Of a stretch of 64,000 nt of DNA, positions 37,501 to 53,543 are shown in pieces. The notes beneath the pieces were generated by a model. The model saw nothing but the letters and a program-made list of their open reading frames with translations, made no database searches and was not told the DNA's origin. Origin of the DNA: Auanema rhodensis (Eukaryota; Nematoda; Chromadorea; Rhabditida; Rhabditidae). The stretch spans positions 7,936,001-8,000,000 of the forward strand of contig OZ059898.1 in NCBI GenBank assembly GCA_964057225.1, in the 5' to 3' direction. Positions within the stretch are counted from its first letter, which is position 1. Each line of letters opens with the position of its first letter. The position numbers and the translations under genes were made by a program.

Positions 37501-40056
37501 TGCTCATCAGCCCACTCATTTCCGGATTTGTAGATTCTGAAATAGTAAAAATATATTTTTATTATAATATTTTTATAATAATATATAGTATATAGTATAT
37601 ATTTTATATTTTAAATGAAAAAATGCATTGCATTCCCTCCCCCCACTGAACCGAAACTTTGAAACTTTAAAATTTGAAATTGAAAATAATAATATGTAAA
37701 TATAGTTCAATATACTATATATAGTATATGTATAATAATAATAAGTATAATGTCCTCTATATATACATATGTATATAGAAAATATAATATAAACTTAGTA
37801 CAAAATCAAAAAAAAAAACAAATCAAATATCATTTTTCTATTAATTATTATCGTCGTTTTTCAATCTTTTTACCTATTTCAATTCATCTTGTAATTTCCC
37901 TTTATATCTTTTCAAATATATTTCCAAAGTTTAATTGATTTCAAATTTTATTTTTAACACATGAAAATATATTGAATTCATATAGCTTTAGGGCATTTCC
38001 ACTTCAATTATTTTTTCTACTCTTAAATCCCTCACACCCTCTCCCCCCTTTTCCTCTTTTCACATCCTTCTTTCCTTTCTTCCATATTTTTTCTAGCTCT
38101 TACTCAGCTTTTCTCCTTTTTGCTATGTTATTTCATTCATTCAAACTGAATTGGTTAAACGGGAATTGGGGATAGAAAGAAGCAGAAAGGCTAGTTGAGT
38201 AAGATATGGAGAAACAGACAGTGGTCGAGCTTTCATCCGCTTGACGAACGACAAATATCGGATTCGTCAGATGACGTGAGGATTGCCATGACCATTTACG
38301 AGATGAGAAACATACATCCTATACTTCTGTGTATGTTCCTCCATACAAGAAGAAATTGAATCGACTTTCTCTCTCCGTTCCCCCCTCTCTCTCTCCCTCT
38401 CTCTCGTCTTAGATGTTTAAGTATAGATGATCATCAGTCTATATTTAGAAAATTAAATTCTCTCAAGCTTTTTAAAGTTCGAAGAATATTTAAACCGAAA
38501 AAAAAAATAAGAAAAGCTTTTATGTTTAAAATTCTTACGTTATTCTTATATAAACTATTTTATAAATAATTAATTATATATAAATAAAAAAAGGAAAATA
38601 TTGGTTAATGAAGATATACAATCATATAAAATAAATGTTTATATATAACTTATATATAAATATAGTTTTATTAAGAAATTTTATAGTTTACACAATACTA
38701 ACAACAATCTTCTTATTTTTTCTAAATTTAAAGCCAAAATATTATCTTCAATTGAATTAAAAATAGTATTTTCTTTAAAATACTACAAAAATATTTTTAA
38801 ATCTTATACAATATTTATTTAAGAAAATAGAAAAGTTTGAAATATATATTTATATATCGATTAATGAATATTATTTTTTGTTTTTTTAAAATCTTTTCCA
38901 GCACGATACTGCGTGTTAAAGCTATATTTTCATTTGGTAAAGCTTTAAACGTAATGTTTTCGTTGAATTTGTAATTGTTCTTCTTTTATTTTTCAAATTT
39001 TTGTATCTTAGAATACTACTGTTATTTTAAAAGAAAAGGATAAAAAGAAAAAGAATTAGAATTATCAATGGATAAATGAATAAAATTTGCAAAATTCCAA
39101 CCCTATTGTCTTCTAACTATCTTTTAAATGTTGTAAAAAGGTTCTGTCTGTGCTTTGCTTTTCGAACAAAATAATTACCCCAACACTCTTCTTTTCTTGG
39201 TCTATAATCTCCCTTTGGGATATTTTTTCAGGGGTTCTTTCTCTCTTTCTCTCCTATTTCTTTTTTCTTTTCAATTTCTTTGCTAAAGCTTTCTCTATTT
39301 TACATTCTCTCAATTGTACTCTTTTCTGACCATATTTCATTGTTTTTTTCCTATTTACACGCAAGAAATGGTATATGTAGTCATCAAACGATATTCAATA
39401 TTATTTGACTTTGTTTTCTATAGTTCAGAGATTGTTTTTAGAAGAATAATGATTACATTCATCTATCTATATATAGATAAAGATGATTTTCAATTATTTT
39501 CATTATGTTCTACACATTCAAAGAGAAACAAACCTCAACAGTTCTAATCGAAGAAGTTCCAGCTGTGTTGAATCCAAATCTGTTAAAACAGTTGGCTCTG
39601 GCACGCCATACACAGGCGAATAACATTGTCCAAAGACACCATCTGAAATATATTTAATATTCATTTAAATACTTTAAAAATCAAATATTATTTGATGTTA
39701 ATAATTTTATTTTAATTTTCTTCTTCATAACCAAAGGTTTCAGATTTCATATTTGTAAAAGAAATATATGAATAGAAGTTATGCAAATTGAAAAAGAATA
39801 TGTGATTATAAACTTGAACTTTAAGAGCATAATAACTAACTGAAAATGAACTATTTGTATTTATCATAGTCTAATAAGATAAAAAATTTTTTTTTATGAA
39901 TCAAAAGTTTTTTTTTTCCATAAATATGCCCCCTCAATCTTTTTTTTTCATTTTTTTTCTTCATTGTCATCCACTTGGACGTAAATAAAATTCTTAAAAT
40001 TTCCTTCTTTCTAGTGCCACTCTCACTTTCTGAACTCTCTTCTCCCTCTATCTCTT

Positions 40057-40141
<85 letters not shown>

Positions 40142-43039
40142 TCCTTTTCAGTCTTCATCTTCATTTCATTCAGTTGTATTGACCATCGTCACAGCTTGTA
40201 GTGTTATAATTGGTAACAAATAGTAGTATGAATGATTTTTTTGTTCATAATAATCAAAATAAAGAAGAAAAAAATGAATAATTATGAAAAATATTGAAGC
40301 CAATCATTATAACTAACCTGGATAACAGGTTTCATTTTCTTCACATAAATTGTCGGTGAGTGTGCAGCCTGTAAATATATAATATTATTTATCTATCTAT
40401 ATATATATAGTTAGAATATACATATTTTATATAATTATAATAATATACATATATCTATGATTTCAAATAATATAATTTTAATTCTTATTTGTTAGGTTTC
40501 ATTTTAAGCTGATTAAGCTTTAAACCATAATCTTATTCATTTCATGTATTGTATTTTAATTATATATTACTATATATTTAATTATTATTATTATTATTAT
40601 TATAATAAATTATTTTTTAAAGTTTATTTTTATTCTTTCAATCCCTTTTAATATATTTTTTTGTCAAAAATAAAGGAAAGAAGAAGAAAAGTTTGCATGT
40701 CATGTGAAAGAAATCAAATCATAAGAATTATATCTTTTGAGTCAAGAAAAGACCTTTATGGATTATCATGAATGAGAGAATACTTATACGATGATGAAAA
40801 AAAAAGAAAAGATGATGAAGAAGTCTTATGAAATATTTCTTCAGAATTTTAAGATTTTCATTTAACTTATTTATGAAATTTTTTTTAAACTGAAAGATCA
40901 TTAATATAGATCTTTTTTGAACAAATGCTTATAAACAAAATTTGATTAAAACCTTGTTGTGACCCAAACCAATTTCAAAGAAAAAAATGTTTTTTTCTAA
41001 GATCCTTATTTGTCCAAATTCCAAATATTCCTTCACATTCGGTTTTAAAATATCAAATTTCCATGAATGTTCTTATGAAAATCCCGTCATCTGACTTTCC
41101 TTTTGGTCATTTTTCTTATAAAATGCCATTCCTCTTTAGTATTTACCTATTTCCTATAAATCTTATGGAGCTCTCGTATAACCAATTTTGAATGAAATAT
41201 TCGTTTGTTGCTGAGTAACAGCAAAAATGATTGGTTTGCAAATGAATATAAGTTTAATTCATAAAATAAAAATATAAATGAAAGAAACTATATGAAAACA
41301 AAAGATTTCATGAGAATATTGAAAAGAAGTTTGATTGGAAAATCAAGTTGTCATCTTAATCTGTCGCATCCATATAGCTAACTCATTGAATATTCTTGCA
41401 CATATTCCCTCTATATTTAACACAAAAAAGAGATAAATATAGAGAGAAAGATAGAGAGAAGGGGGAGGGAGATGTTATTTTTGTTTTCGTGTTGAGCGAA
41501 TTCAATATTTCCGATTGTTTTGATTTCTAACTGTCATAAAAGAAAAAACTTCTATCACTAAATAGCTATATTCAATTTTTTTGTTTTTTTTTTGTTGAAA
41601 AAATAACAGAAAAATAGAATTAAATAATAATAATATATAATTATAAGAAATTAATTTATAATAATCAAACGAATATTATAATAAATCTTAAATTTTTTCT
41701 TGGTTCATATGACATCTTTATCTAAGAATCATACTGTATTTTAATGTAAATTTAATGAAAAATATATAAAGTAGTAGTTAAATTGAATAACGATGAGATA
41801 AATTACTCAAAAATAAAATAAATACTGACACAAATAAATTTAAAGAAAGAATAATTAAGAATACAAATTATAAATAAACATCAAAGATCAATCAAATTCA
41901 ACATCCACCCCCCCCCCTTATTTCATTTTGTTTTTATTCTTTTTAGAATAAAAAATAGAAATTCAATTGGAATTTTTCTATTTCATTTCAATTAGTCACG
42001 AATGCGAATTTAAGGATTATAGTTGATGAAGAATGATTTGAAAGATTGTGTTCAAATATTCTTCAATGCAATCTTAATATTCAAAAGAATTTAAAGTTTC
42101 AAATTAATCTTTTCGAGATTATTTCACATAATTTATTATAAATAATAGATTATATAAAAAAAAAAGATTTTTATTTGTATTTATAATTCTTTGATCTTTC
42201 AATCGATTTGTAACATATACTATATAATATATTTATATTATTATACTATATAAGTATAAATTAAAAAGTTAATTAAACAAAGAATATTTTAATTATAATT
42301 ATAGAATATCCCCTCCTCACATCCCTCATATAAGTGAATATTCATAATCGAAAATGCAATAAAAGACTTGAGATGTGGTCTCATCCACATATATGTATAT
42401 ACGAACTGTCACATGCTTACTAGAACATTCATCATCATTTTCATTTTTCTATTTAAGTTAAATAGAATAATAATGAAAAGCATAAACTAATAAAATAAAT
42501 TATTATAATTAACTGTATATATATATATACTATATACTATAAAAATAATAATAATATAATTGTCCTTAATATTCTAAAGATAAATGAATATTCTTATTTA
42601 TAATAGATATATTACATAGTTTTAAATATAATAAATTCATTTTACATCATTACTATATATCTATATATTCTATTTTAAGAATAAAAAATTGAGTTATATT
42701 ATTCTATATAGCTTTTAACTATACAAAATTCTTTTTTTTGTGTTAAAAGACACGTAATATAGTATATATATAGAAATAGAGAATTAGTCCAATTATCATT
42801 ATTTATTTATTTTTTTGTATTTTCTAATTAATATTATTATTTATTTTCATATTATTAAGATTAACAAATGCAATTTTCAAAATTTAAATGAAATGTTACC
42901 AAGTTTAGAAATCAATGTACTAAAATGGATCAAAGTTCTTATAAAGTTACATATATACATGTATAATAGTATATATGGGTATGTAATATAATTGTTTCGA
43001 TTTTAACTAAAAAAGGAATAGAGAGAGATAGAGATAGAA

Positions 43040-43090
<51 letters not shown>

Positions 43091-44713
43091 GAGAGAGAGA
43101 TAGAGAATGGAACATTAAAAGTAGCCTTAAGCAATTTTATTTCCCCCCTCCATCTTGTTTCTTGTTAAAAGTTCTTTAAAACTTTTTCTGAAACAAAAAT
43201 TTGTAATAAGTTTGTAACAACTTTTCAAAATATTTTGTTCATTTTCACACAAACACACACACACACACACAAAACTTATCAGCAACAATGAAAGTTTCTT
43301 TGTTTTCTTCAGAAAATTTTGTATGTCAATGGGCTATAACAATCATTTATTGGCTACTTAAAGATGAATACATATATAGTATAGTATAGTATAATATAGT
43401 TATATTTAAACTATATATTTATAGTTAAAAAAAGAAATATTTTCTTCCTTATTGTTTTCTTTTTTAAAGTTAAAGATGTGTGTACTTACATACCATACAT
43501 GCATATATCTACGAAGAAGAATTCTAAAACGTTATAACTTTTAAAATTAGTCTATGATGACAATTTCTTTCTAAGAAATTCCATGAAAAGAAGTTAAATT
43601 TTAGAAATAGTTAATGAGAATTTATTATTCATAAAGTTATGTTAACTATATAATCAATATGTATCTTTTTCATATGATTAGATAGCATTATATGCTATTA
43701 TATATTCAATTTGATCATTTTTGTTCATTTTTTTGTCATTTTTTTATCGTTTTTGTTTGAATTTTAAGATACCTCATCATATGAAAGCAAGGATCGTATT
43801 TCCTTTTCTTTGTTCTTATTCACTATCAATATGTATTTTGCAGTTTATATACATAGGGAATCATATATGAATGTGGATTTATTTCAACATTTTGTTTTAG
43901 AAAAGATGTAAAATTAGAAGAAATCTACAAGAAAAAAGATCAAAAATGAAATGAAACAATAGCTTTGTGGAGTTGATGAAATAAGGAAAAGCATCATTCA
44001 AAACACATATGAAATACCTCTTGACCTTTTTTTGGAAATATTATTGAAGTGTTCCAAATGTTTCAAAAATAAATATAAAGAAGTAATTAGAATAGGATAA
44101 GAGATGAAAATTCATTCATCATGTTCAGATAAGCTTCAGCGTAATCTTTCTTTCAAGAGATGTCCTTTCAAAAATTTTTTTCATTAAATCCTTTTGTCTT
44201 TCTTTTATTTTTTTTCTTCTGCAGTCAAACAATATAGATAGAAAATGAACTATATTATATGGAATAAGAATATAGTTTTAGATATTTCATGAAATTTCAA
44301 CATTTTTGATCAAAAATATATGAATGATGTAAAGATACATCATAGAAGATAAGAATATGTATATGTGTTTATACATATAATACTATGTATGTTTCATTTC
44401 TTATAAATAATATTTCTTATTATATTCAGATTTCTGATAATCATTCATCATTCAATAACATCATCATCATCATCATTATTATTATTAAAGAATAGAAAGA
44501 ATAATTAAATGAATCTTCGTTAATTGTATTTCATATAAAAGAAAATAGTTTTTTTTAATTTAAATATTGTTTTCATGCTTGAAAAAAGAATAAAAAATTT
44601 AGTTTTCAAAAGATTGTCCTAACTACAGTATAATTATATTCAGGGAAGATGATAAACAGTAAAAAAATGCTATTGCTTCAATTGATAATTTATAGGAAAA
44701 ATAAATAAATGTA

Positions 44714-44752
<39 letters not shown>

Positions 44753-47700
44753 TATAAATATCCCTCCTTTCTCTCTCGTCATCTACTCAAAAACTTCTAT
44801 AAGTTATTCAAAAACAACAACAACAACAACAACAATATTGGCTTTACAGGACATCGAAAGCCAACTGAAAACCTTTAAATCTTCTCAAAAGACTAACTCC
44901 ATCATCATCATATAACACTTTGTTTTCTAGTCGTTTAGTCGTTATAACTATGTATCAGTTGTTCTAGCTGTTATTGGTACACAGGAAAGCTCACGCAGGC
45001 ACAAAAGTTGTTACTACTACTACTACTAGTAGTAGTAGTAGTAGTAGTATTGCTATTACTACGTAGTTAAAGCATAATTTATACCAATAATTGTATAAAT
45101 ATATTGAAGATATTATACATATTTCATTATATAAAATGCTTTTCAATTTAATTTCATATTTGATTAGCCAGTTGACCCAATATGGCCGGCAATGCAGTGT
45201 ATCTTTTAGTGAGTCATCTACAAATTGCCATTGTGTCATTTGAAAAAGCATCTGATTCAAAATGCAACCAAGAACGAAGCTTTCCTTGTTGTTCCCTCAA
45301 AAAAATATGGACATTTGTACAGCTTTTCCGGCCTTTTGTGGATTTTATTCTTTTCTAGCCACATCCTTTTCCAGCCCTTCTCCTTTACTTTCAATCCCTA
45401 TTATACAATGCGTTTCTTAACAAAAAAAAAGAGAAAAGTTGAAGATACTAAACGTAAAATATAAAAACAACAACTAAATATACTAATATACATATATAGG
45501 TATATATAGGTATATATAGTATACATATCTTCATCCTTTTTTACAATTTCTTCTTATCAACCTTAGATGAATAATCTGATATTTTCAAAAATAAAACATA
45601 TCAAAATGAAATTAATAAATGTAGTATTGTGATAATCAGAAGTAAAAAATCTTTCTTGAACGATCCACGCTGTAATCTCGTGAAAAGTAAAAAATAATAT
45701 TATATATACATATATAATAATATATAATCGGATGAAATAGTATTCAATAAAAGATTTTTAAAATTCTATTAGTACATATTATTTTATTATTAAATATCTA
45801 TCTATATATCAAACTAACTAATATAATTTATAGCTGATTATATATTTTTTCATTAATTTTCTTTCCTGCATTTCTAACTATACTGATTATATTTCAATTC
45901 CAATTCTTCAAATACATTTTGTTCTACAACTATAGTAATAGTAGTACATATATACATACATACTTACTAAAGATATGAATTTGATGCAAAAAAGGCTTCA
46001 AAAGATTTTGTATTAGGAAATTGAGAAGCGTGAGTGGGTGAACGAGAGAGAGAGAAAGAGAGAGAGAGAAAGAGAGGCAAAGAGAGATAGAGGGGATGGG
46101 AGAGAGAGCGAAAAAACGAAGCCGTAGGAGAGTTTATTGAGTACAACGCAACGAATTTTTTATCCCCGAGTTTAGTAAGTTGTTTTGAGCTTTTCATTTT
46201 GCATCTAGCACTAAATCTCCTTTATTCTCTCGTATCAGTCAGTGTTCCGATCGTATATAACCAGACTTCACCATTTTCGTTTTGATGATGGACTATCATC
46301 AACTTCATCAAATACGAGGCAAATGAATAAGAAAATGAAATTTATGGGAGGAAATTATAAGAAAATAAATTTTTTTTTGTTTAAAATGAAGGCTAATCTT
46401 ATCGTATTTAAGGTTTACGATAGGAAAATAAAAAAAAGATATAATGTAAGTGTTATAGTCACAAATAGAATCAACAAGATTCATCTTAATCGAAACATTT
46501 CCGATTTTTTTTTGTTTCGTTTAGTTTAGGTTTTAAGATATAACATAGAATATTTAGGAATGAATAAAAATATTAATATAAGAATATAATTACAAGAAAA
46601 GGTTATAAACGCTTTCAACTTTCAAGCAATTTCTTTAAGTTTTTCATTATGTTTAAACTTAAATAATTCTCGATTCTTTCGTCCTTTCCCTATTTTTTTT
46701 AATATTCATTTATTTGGTATGTTTTCAAATATTTACTATAATAACTAAAAAATATTTGATATCATCATATAAATAATATTTCTTTATTTTATATAAAATA
46801 TATACATATAGTATATATACTATATCCATGATTGCTTATATTCTCTTATGTTCCAAAGATCTAAGATGATGTATCTCGGATATTTGTATACGCAGAAGCT
46901 CATGTCTGTGCCTGTGCGTGCACGACATCGAAACGAAACCCCAAGGAACGAAAGGAACGAACTAGCGAACGGCTTTCCTGATGGCGACAACCACTTTAGC
47001 AAGCGGCTACATCGACGGGGATGACGGCAAAAACAACAAAGCCTTCAAAGCATAAAGACACCCGAAAAACAGTGGCTGACGACTGCCATATGTGCTAATG
47101 TACATCTACGAATGCGATGCTTGAAAAGCAACGCTGCATCGTAGGTGGTCGTTTGTCTGAAATCATCATCAACTGCCTAAGCAGCTCAATCCTTTTGGGC
47201 ATCATTCCATCTCTTCATCTAGCTTGTTGATTTTTAGAGGAAAAACATTATTTTTCTCCGTTTTTCTTCTTTTCAAGCAATATATACTTATCGTATATGT
47301 TCAGACGGAATAGAAAAATAGCGAAATTAGTAAGAGCTTGAGCAGTAATTTTTGAGAAAAATTAAATGATTTGTTGATCAGCTCACAAATAATTTTATGC
47401 TAGAATAAATAAAACTTGACATAAATGGATGATTTTATTATATATATATATATATATATATATAGTTAATAGAAATACTATTCTGTTTTATATGAAATGC
47501 TCACATTTTATTCAATTTATATGGCTTATATGATGGAGTAAACAATACGTTAATCTGCAATGAGATAACGTCTTGGAAACAGTGTAAAGCTTCTTTCCTT
47601 CCTTATCATATTATTGAATCAGGATTTGTGGCTATTTAACTATACATGTATAGTTAAATATATAAATATGATATGACGTCAATCAAATCATGGACTTGAC

Positions 47701-50700
47701 ACATTCAGCATAGGCTAAATTAATCTGCTGCAACTTTTTTCGTTCCAATGTCCGAAGCTTAAACTTTCAAATAAAAAGAAGTTTCTCGCGGTTTTTGAGG
47801 TCTTACTGGATAGCTTTCCGTTAGCAAGGCTGTTATTGAAATTATATTTCTAAAGAATTAAAATTAGAAATATATATATATATATTTGGATATGTTTAGA
47901 TGAGTATATTCAAATAATATATATAATATAAAGAACTTTTTTTAGTTACAAAAAAAAAGAAAAAAACTGCAAATTCTGTTCCCCTGTTTTCTCATTTTCC
48001 TAACCAACTTGACACTCTCTGCCTGTCTGGTTGGCTGTGTCTGCCAGTATGTGTTTATGTGCTTGAATGATCTTGCACAGCAAAACTGACGTCCATTTCT
48101 TCCCAATGAACGCAACTATCATTTCATACAATAGAAAAAGAATTATAATTATATAATATAGATTAAATCTTATTTCAATTTCATTTTAAATATTAACTAT
48201 ATAAGATTCTTTTGTATATTTCTATTCTTTTTATAAATATACTTTTGCATTTATAACATTTTCATATACTTTTCTATATAGTACAATTTTCTTAACAGAA
48301 ACAAAAAAAATATAGAAATAATATGAAAATAAGAATATATATGCATATGTATTTGAAGAAAAAGTAAAAATATTTGGATTTTTAACTAACTAACTATCTA
48401 TATATCTATATTAGTATATATAAGAATGATAGAAAGTAGTTATATAATCAAAAAAAAAAGAAATTAGTGATCTTATACATAGATGTGAAAAGAATTTTCT
48501 TCGCAGCTTTGTATATAGTTTTCCTTTTCTTCTTCTTCTTCTTTTTTTTTCTTTTGCCCATCGAAAACATATCGTAAATGAAGTTTTCAATTCAAAATTT
48601 AATATAAGTTTATCGATACGCATAGTAACTATTATATTTTGATGATATAGTTAGGCCTAAGATAGATGATACCGTAGAAATTGCCTACATATGATGGTAC
48701 TGTATGTTATGATGAACATCATATGAAGATTAAGATAGAAGGTTAAAGTGGATAGTTGGGAGATAGAGAGAGAGATAGAGAGATAGAGAGAGAAAACAAA
48801 AAACCTATGAGGTTCTTCTAATAAACTTAATAGATGGATGCCTATTAGAAAAACTATTTTAGGCATCAACAGGAGACTTTTTTGGTTATTCTATAAATGG
48901 AAAGAAAGAGTACGAGATTAAGAGAGAGAGAGAGAGAGAAAGAGAGAGAATGAGGACCTGAAGTTGTCAAGAAATAGAGTGCTTTTAGAATAATACTTCA
49001 TTTAGTATTTGACATACAAATGTCGGTAACAGCAACAACTCAGACATTTGATGCACTTAGGAAGAGCAGAATTAGCTGAAAATCATTGAACAGGACAATT
49101 TATGAAAACAGAGAAATGTCTTATGAAAAAAGCAAATAATTCTAAAAAGATTTTATTTTCATAAATGCTTATGAATGTGTCCCTGTAATTTCATCTTTCA
49201 GATGTTCAACAAGTTTGTTCATTTGTCTCAAACATATTCACAAATCAGTCAAGCCAGGTTGAACAAGACTCTCATGTGGCACATGAAAAGTGCGTCTGAA
49301 ATCGATTTTTATCTGAACTTTCTTTCTCATTAGTATTTCCTTATGGAGCAGAATATAGAAAAATAACAATTTTTTGCTACAACGTTATGATTTTCGGTTT
49401 CTCATAGCTTTCTTATAGATTCATCCCAGCACGAACTTTCCCAAGTCATACATTTTCAATGAAAACATGGATGATTTTCGCTTTCAGCATTTCAATGACT
49501 TATAGGCTTCAGATTTAAAGAGTTTCAGTTGCTCATCCCATTTGATTATACTTGGCTTTACTTTCCTCGAGAATTTGAGTTACACTTCCCTTCTGCTCTT
49601 TCTCTATTCCTCTCCTTTTGCACTCTTCCCCTTAACTCAACATCTCCGCTTACGCTCCCTTCTCTTCATCTGCATCTTCATTTTCTTCGTTCACTCAGTT
49701 CTATTTTAGATTAGATTGATGGGGATTTGATACCGTTTTAGGAAATTAGTTAAAATGAATGAAAAAGCCAACGAATAAAGATGAAACAATAAATTTTAAA
49801 CTCAAAAAGGCGGAAGAAATAGAAGTAATAGTATTAGATATATGTATATATATACATATACCTATCGTACTTTATGATCATAACATCTAGAAAATACAAT
49901 TATATAATATCAAAGATGAATAATCTAATACATGAATAAATAAATGTATTTATATATATAACTCTCAATGTTTTTCCCCTTCTCATCATCACATTCATCA
50001 TCGTCATCATCTTCATCCTCTCTTTCCTTTTCTTTTTTCCGAATTGCCCTCGTTTGCGTGTAAAGTTATTTTGATTTTGTGCTATTTAAGTAGTTGCTTC
50101 TTTAGTAATGTATGTGACAACGACAAAATGAACGGAAAGTGTTGGAATGAGTGAAGCTATTCAACAGCAACTTCGTATATTCATACTATCCTTAGACGTC
50201 AGTCAGGATGTTCTCTTATTCTTAAATGTTCAAATTCCTTTCAAAATCTGTTCATTTTCTTTTTCAGTACCTAAGGAGAAGAAAAAAAGAAAAGTTGTCA
50301 GAAAAAAGCTTTGATCGTTAAAGAGCCCTGAGGGCAAACTGATGGCAGCCAAAAGGAGCTATGTCGCAAAGCCAGACGACGAGAGAGCATTGACATAGAC
50401 TTCAGCCAAACCCAACCGTGGCAGACGAAACGAGAAAGAGGCATTAGCAAAATCACGTATTGAATTTCATGAGAAAATGCTTTCATATAAGATGGAGAAG
50501 AATTAAGTTAACATTGAAAGCGTATATCTTTCAGTATGGCAAAAATGGATGATTTCCTTCTTTGCCATCATGACTACTTCCAGAATCTTTTGAGCATTAC
50601 AGCATTGCCAGAAATAGAGGGAAAGAGCAAGAGAGCAATAATGACGACAAGAATGTACTTTAAGCATAACAACAAGCTAAAACTGAAAAGCAAATCTGTT

Positions 50701-53491
50701 TGTTGGTTTTATGTTTCCTTATTCTTCATCACATATGCATAGTGATTGACAAAAGATAATATCATCTGAAGAAGAAGAAGAAGAGGAAGAAATAAAGTGA
50801 GATTGATTGATCAAAAAGATTAAAAAATAAAAGAAGAAAAAAAATATTTTTTTATACTATTTTTTATTTTATTTTTCTTTAAAATGTAAATATTATATTT
50901 AAATTCGCTTGTTTTAAGCAAAAAAGATTATAAAGATGTTCATCATGGCATTCCCTCCGAGAGTGATTGAGCTAAACTTCATTCTGTTAAAGCTTTACGT
51001 CGACAGAAAACTTCTTTAGAACTTCTTTGAAGTAGGCCAAGTAAAAGCCATTGAGCTTTACACCAAAACCAATATTTCAAGGATTTTCAGAATAGTTGGG
51101 TAGAAAGAAGAGCATTCTTAAGCTAAAAAAAGATTCTTTTTACAAGCTCTACACCCCCCCCCCTCTCGTAGGCTTCTTCAACGTCAATGTCTTTTCATTC
51201 TCTCTCTCTCTCCCTCTCTCTCTTTATCTATATATTTTCTGTTACTACCCTCTCCAGCATTTCCACCAGTCTCAATCTCATTTGCATTCGATGTGTCTTA
51301 ACCTCATAGGCGTTAGCATCCATATCTGTATTTAGAATTTCTCATGACGTCATGCAGCTTATACTATGACGTGATTCAGTATGCCAGAGAACTACAGACA
51401 ATTCTTTTCAAATTCATATGATACTTCTAACCTTCGTAATTCCTCTCCAGCCTATGTTTTTAGACGTTTTCATATCCCCCCCCCCTTCTATTCAATTTGG
51501 AAGTTCAGTTAAAGCGATTCCAAACACATTTATTTTTGTATTTGTTTAATTCGTCATTAGACTACAATGCTTCAAGTCGACTTAATTTCATTTTTTAAAT
51601 TTTCATTCATTCTATTGTCAACGAGGTTTGATGCACCAACTTCAACTTCAGCAGATTTAGTTGTTTCGAGTTGTAAGGAGGGGGCGGAGGAGGCTTTGAC
51701 GTCATCTATATAACATATGACGTCATATTGTAATGAAAAGCCATACATAGAAGGAGATGTGTTAACGTTCGTTAGCTATTGCCATTATAACAGCATATTA
51801 GGAACATAAGGTAAAAAATGTGATTGAGGTCAGAAAAATTCCATTTAAAGTAAATCTGATGCAAAACTGATGTACGTGATCGGTTGAAAGTATTTCAAAT
51901 ATCTAGTAATGATATAACTTATGTTTACTAAGATTCAATCGTAGGTTTCAGACATTTAAATTGCAAAATACAACTTGAATTAGCCAAAAAGAAGGATGAT
52001 GACGTATAACATCAGCAACAGGATGAACAATAATATTCAAAAAGTGCATGAATAAAATAAAAAAATAGAATTATTTAATTCCTAAAGTCCATTTTCCATT
52101 TCGTTGACTAATTTTTATTTCCAAAAAAGAAGTAAAGAAAAACAAAAATAGAATTTTATAATCATTATATATTGTAATAGAAGCAATAATTGTCCTTTTT
52201 TTTGTTTGTAAATAATTCATAAATTTTGAATATTATTTAAGTATATTTTACTTAATCATAAATTAAATTTTTCTTGTAATATGGTATAATCTGGATAACA
52301 TCATGTTATAGTTATTCTATTTAGTATTTGGAATTAGTATATGTATGTAGTTAGTTAATATTTGAAAATCTTTGAAGCACATGAGCTACATTTGTCATAA
52401 TTCGTCATTGTGAAGCTTTTTCGTCATCATTCCTCGTACTTATTCCGTTTCTAGCTTTTTGATTCAACTATCTCAAGATTTTCCTTTTAGCCAATGCGGA
52501 GATGTCGGAAAAAAAAACAAAAAAAAACAAAAAATGATATATGACTTTAAATAATAGTCTGATGATAGATGGAGCAAAAGCACCGGATAGCTTTAGTAAG
52601 TAGGAAAAACTTTTCGAAATTCATGGTATGAGAGTAACTTCCATTTCAATTTCAAATATGAAGAGATTGAACAAGGTTCGACTGGTCATAGAACAAGAGA
52701 GTTAGAGAAAATTGACTAAAGGAAGAACAATGTTATAGAGTAAGCTGACCGAGATGAAAAGTATAAAATGAGAGAAAATGATTGAATTAAAGTTCCGTTT
52801 TCAAACCTCAATTTTGATATAATTCAAATGAAAATTGGTATATTCGAACTACTAAATCTAATTGTTTTCTAGATGCACCTGTTATTGGTTCAATAGTTAA
52901 TGGGTAGAATATTTGATGATGATGTTGGAGGGAAGAAAAACGACTAAATAGATCGAGCACTCAAATGTGAAATTAGAAATATAGCGAGAAAGTACGAGAG
53001 ACATAGAGAGGGCAGGTAAGGAGAATATGGACATGAGAAGAGAGATATGAATCAATTGAGGTAGAGAGAGACAGAGAGAGGAAAAAGAGAAAGATATACG
53101 ATGGATGATATCCCGAGGCAATAAGCTCGATTGAGGGTGAAGGCTAGAGAAAGGAACTAAGCCAATAAACGAGGAAGAAATGGCAAATGACCAGATATAG
53201 GAAGAACAGATGAGCAGATAATTTGAATAAGCTTCCATCTATATATTCATGTATTTGAACGGCCAAATGATGATACCTAAGCAACGGCTATGAATATATA
53301 TCCGATGCACATATCCTCCTTCAGGCTATATATTCGGTATATAACAATAAATACGTCAAGAGATTAACTTAATGAAAAGAGGAAAGTCTTTAAGAGAACG
53401 GGAGATGAAAGAAGAGATCACGTAATGAGATTTTAGGTTATTCCTTGCTCGATAATACTTGTATCAAAGCTAAACATAGCTTATGAAGCCA

Positions 53492-53543
<52 letters not shown>

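Noticed and set aside
45225-45464. 80-codon plus frame ending with a KKKRKVED stretch like a classical viral nuclear signal
   Set aside because: No ATG, no acceptor, poly-A-derived lysines and no other viral similarity; chance match.
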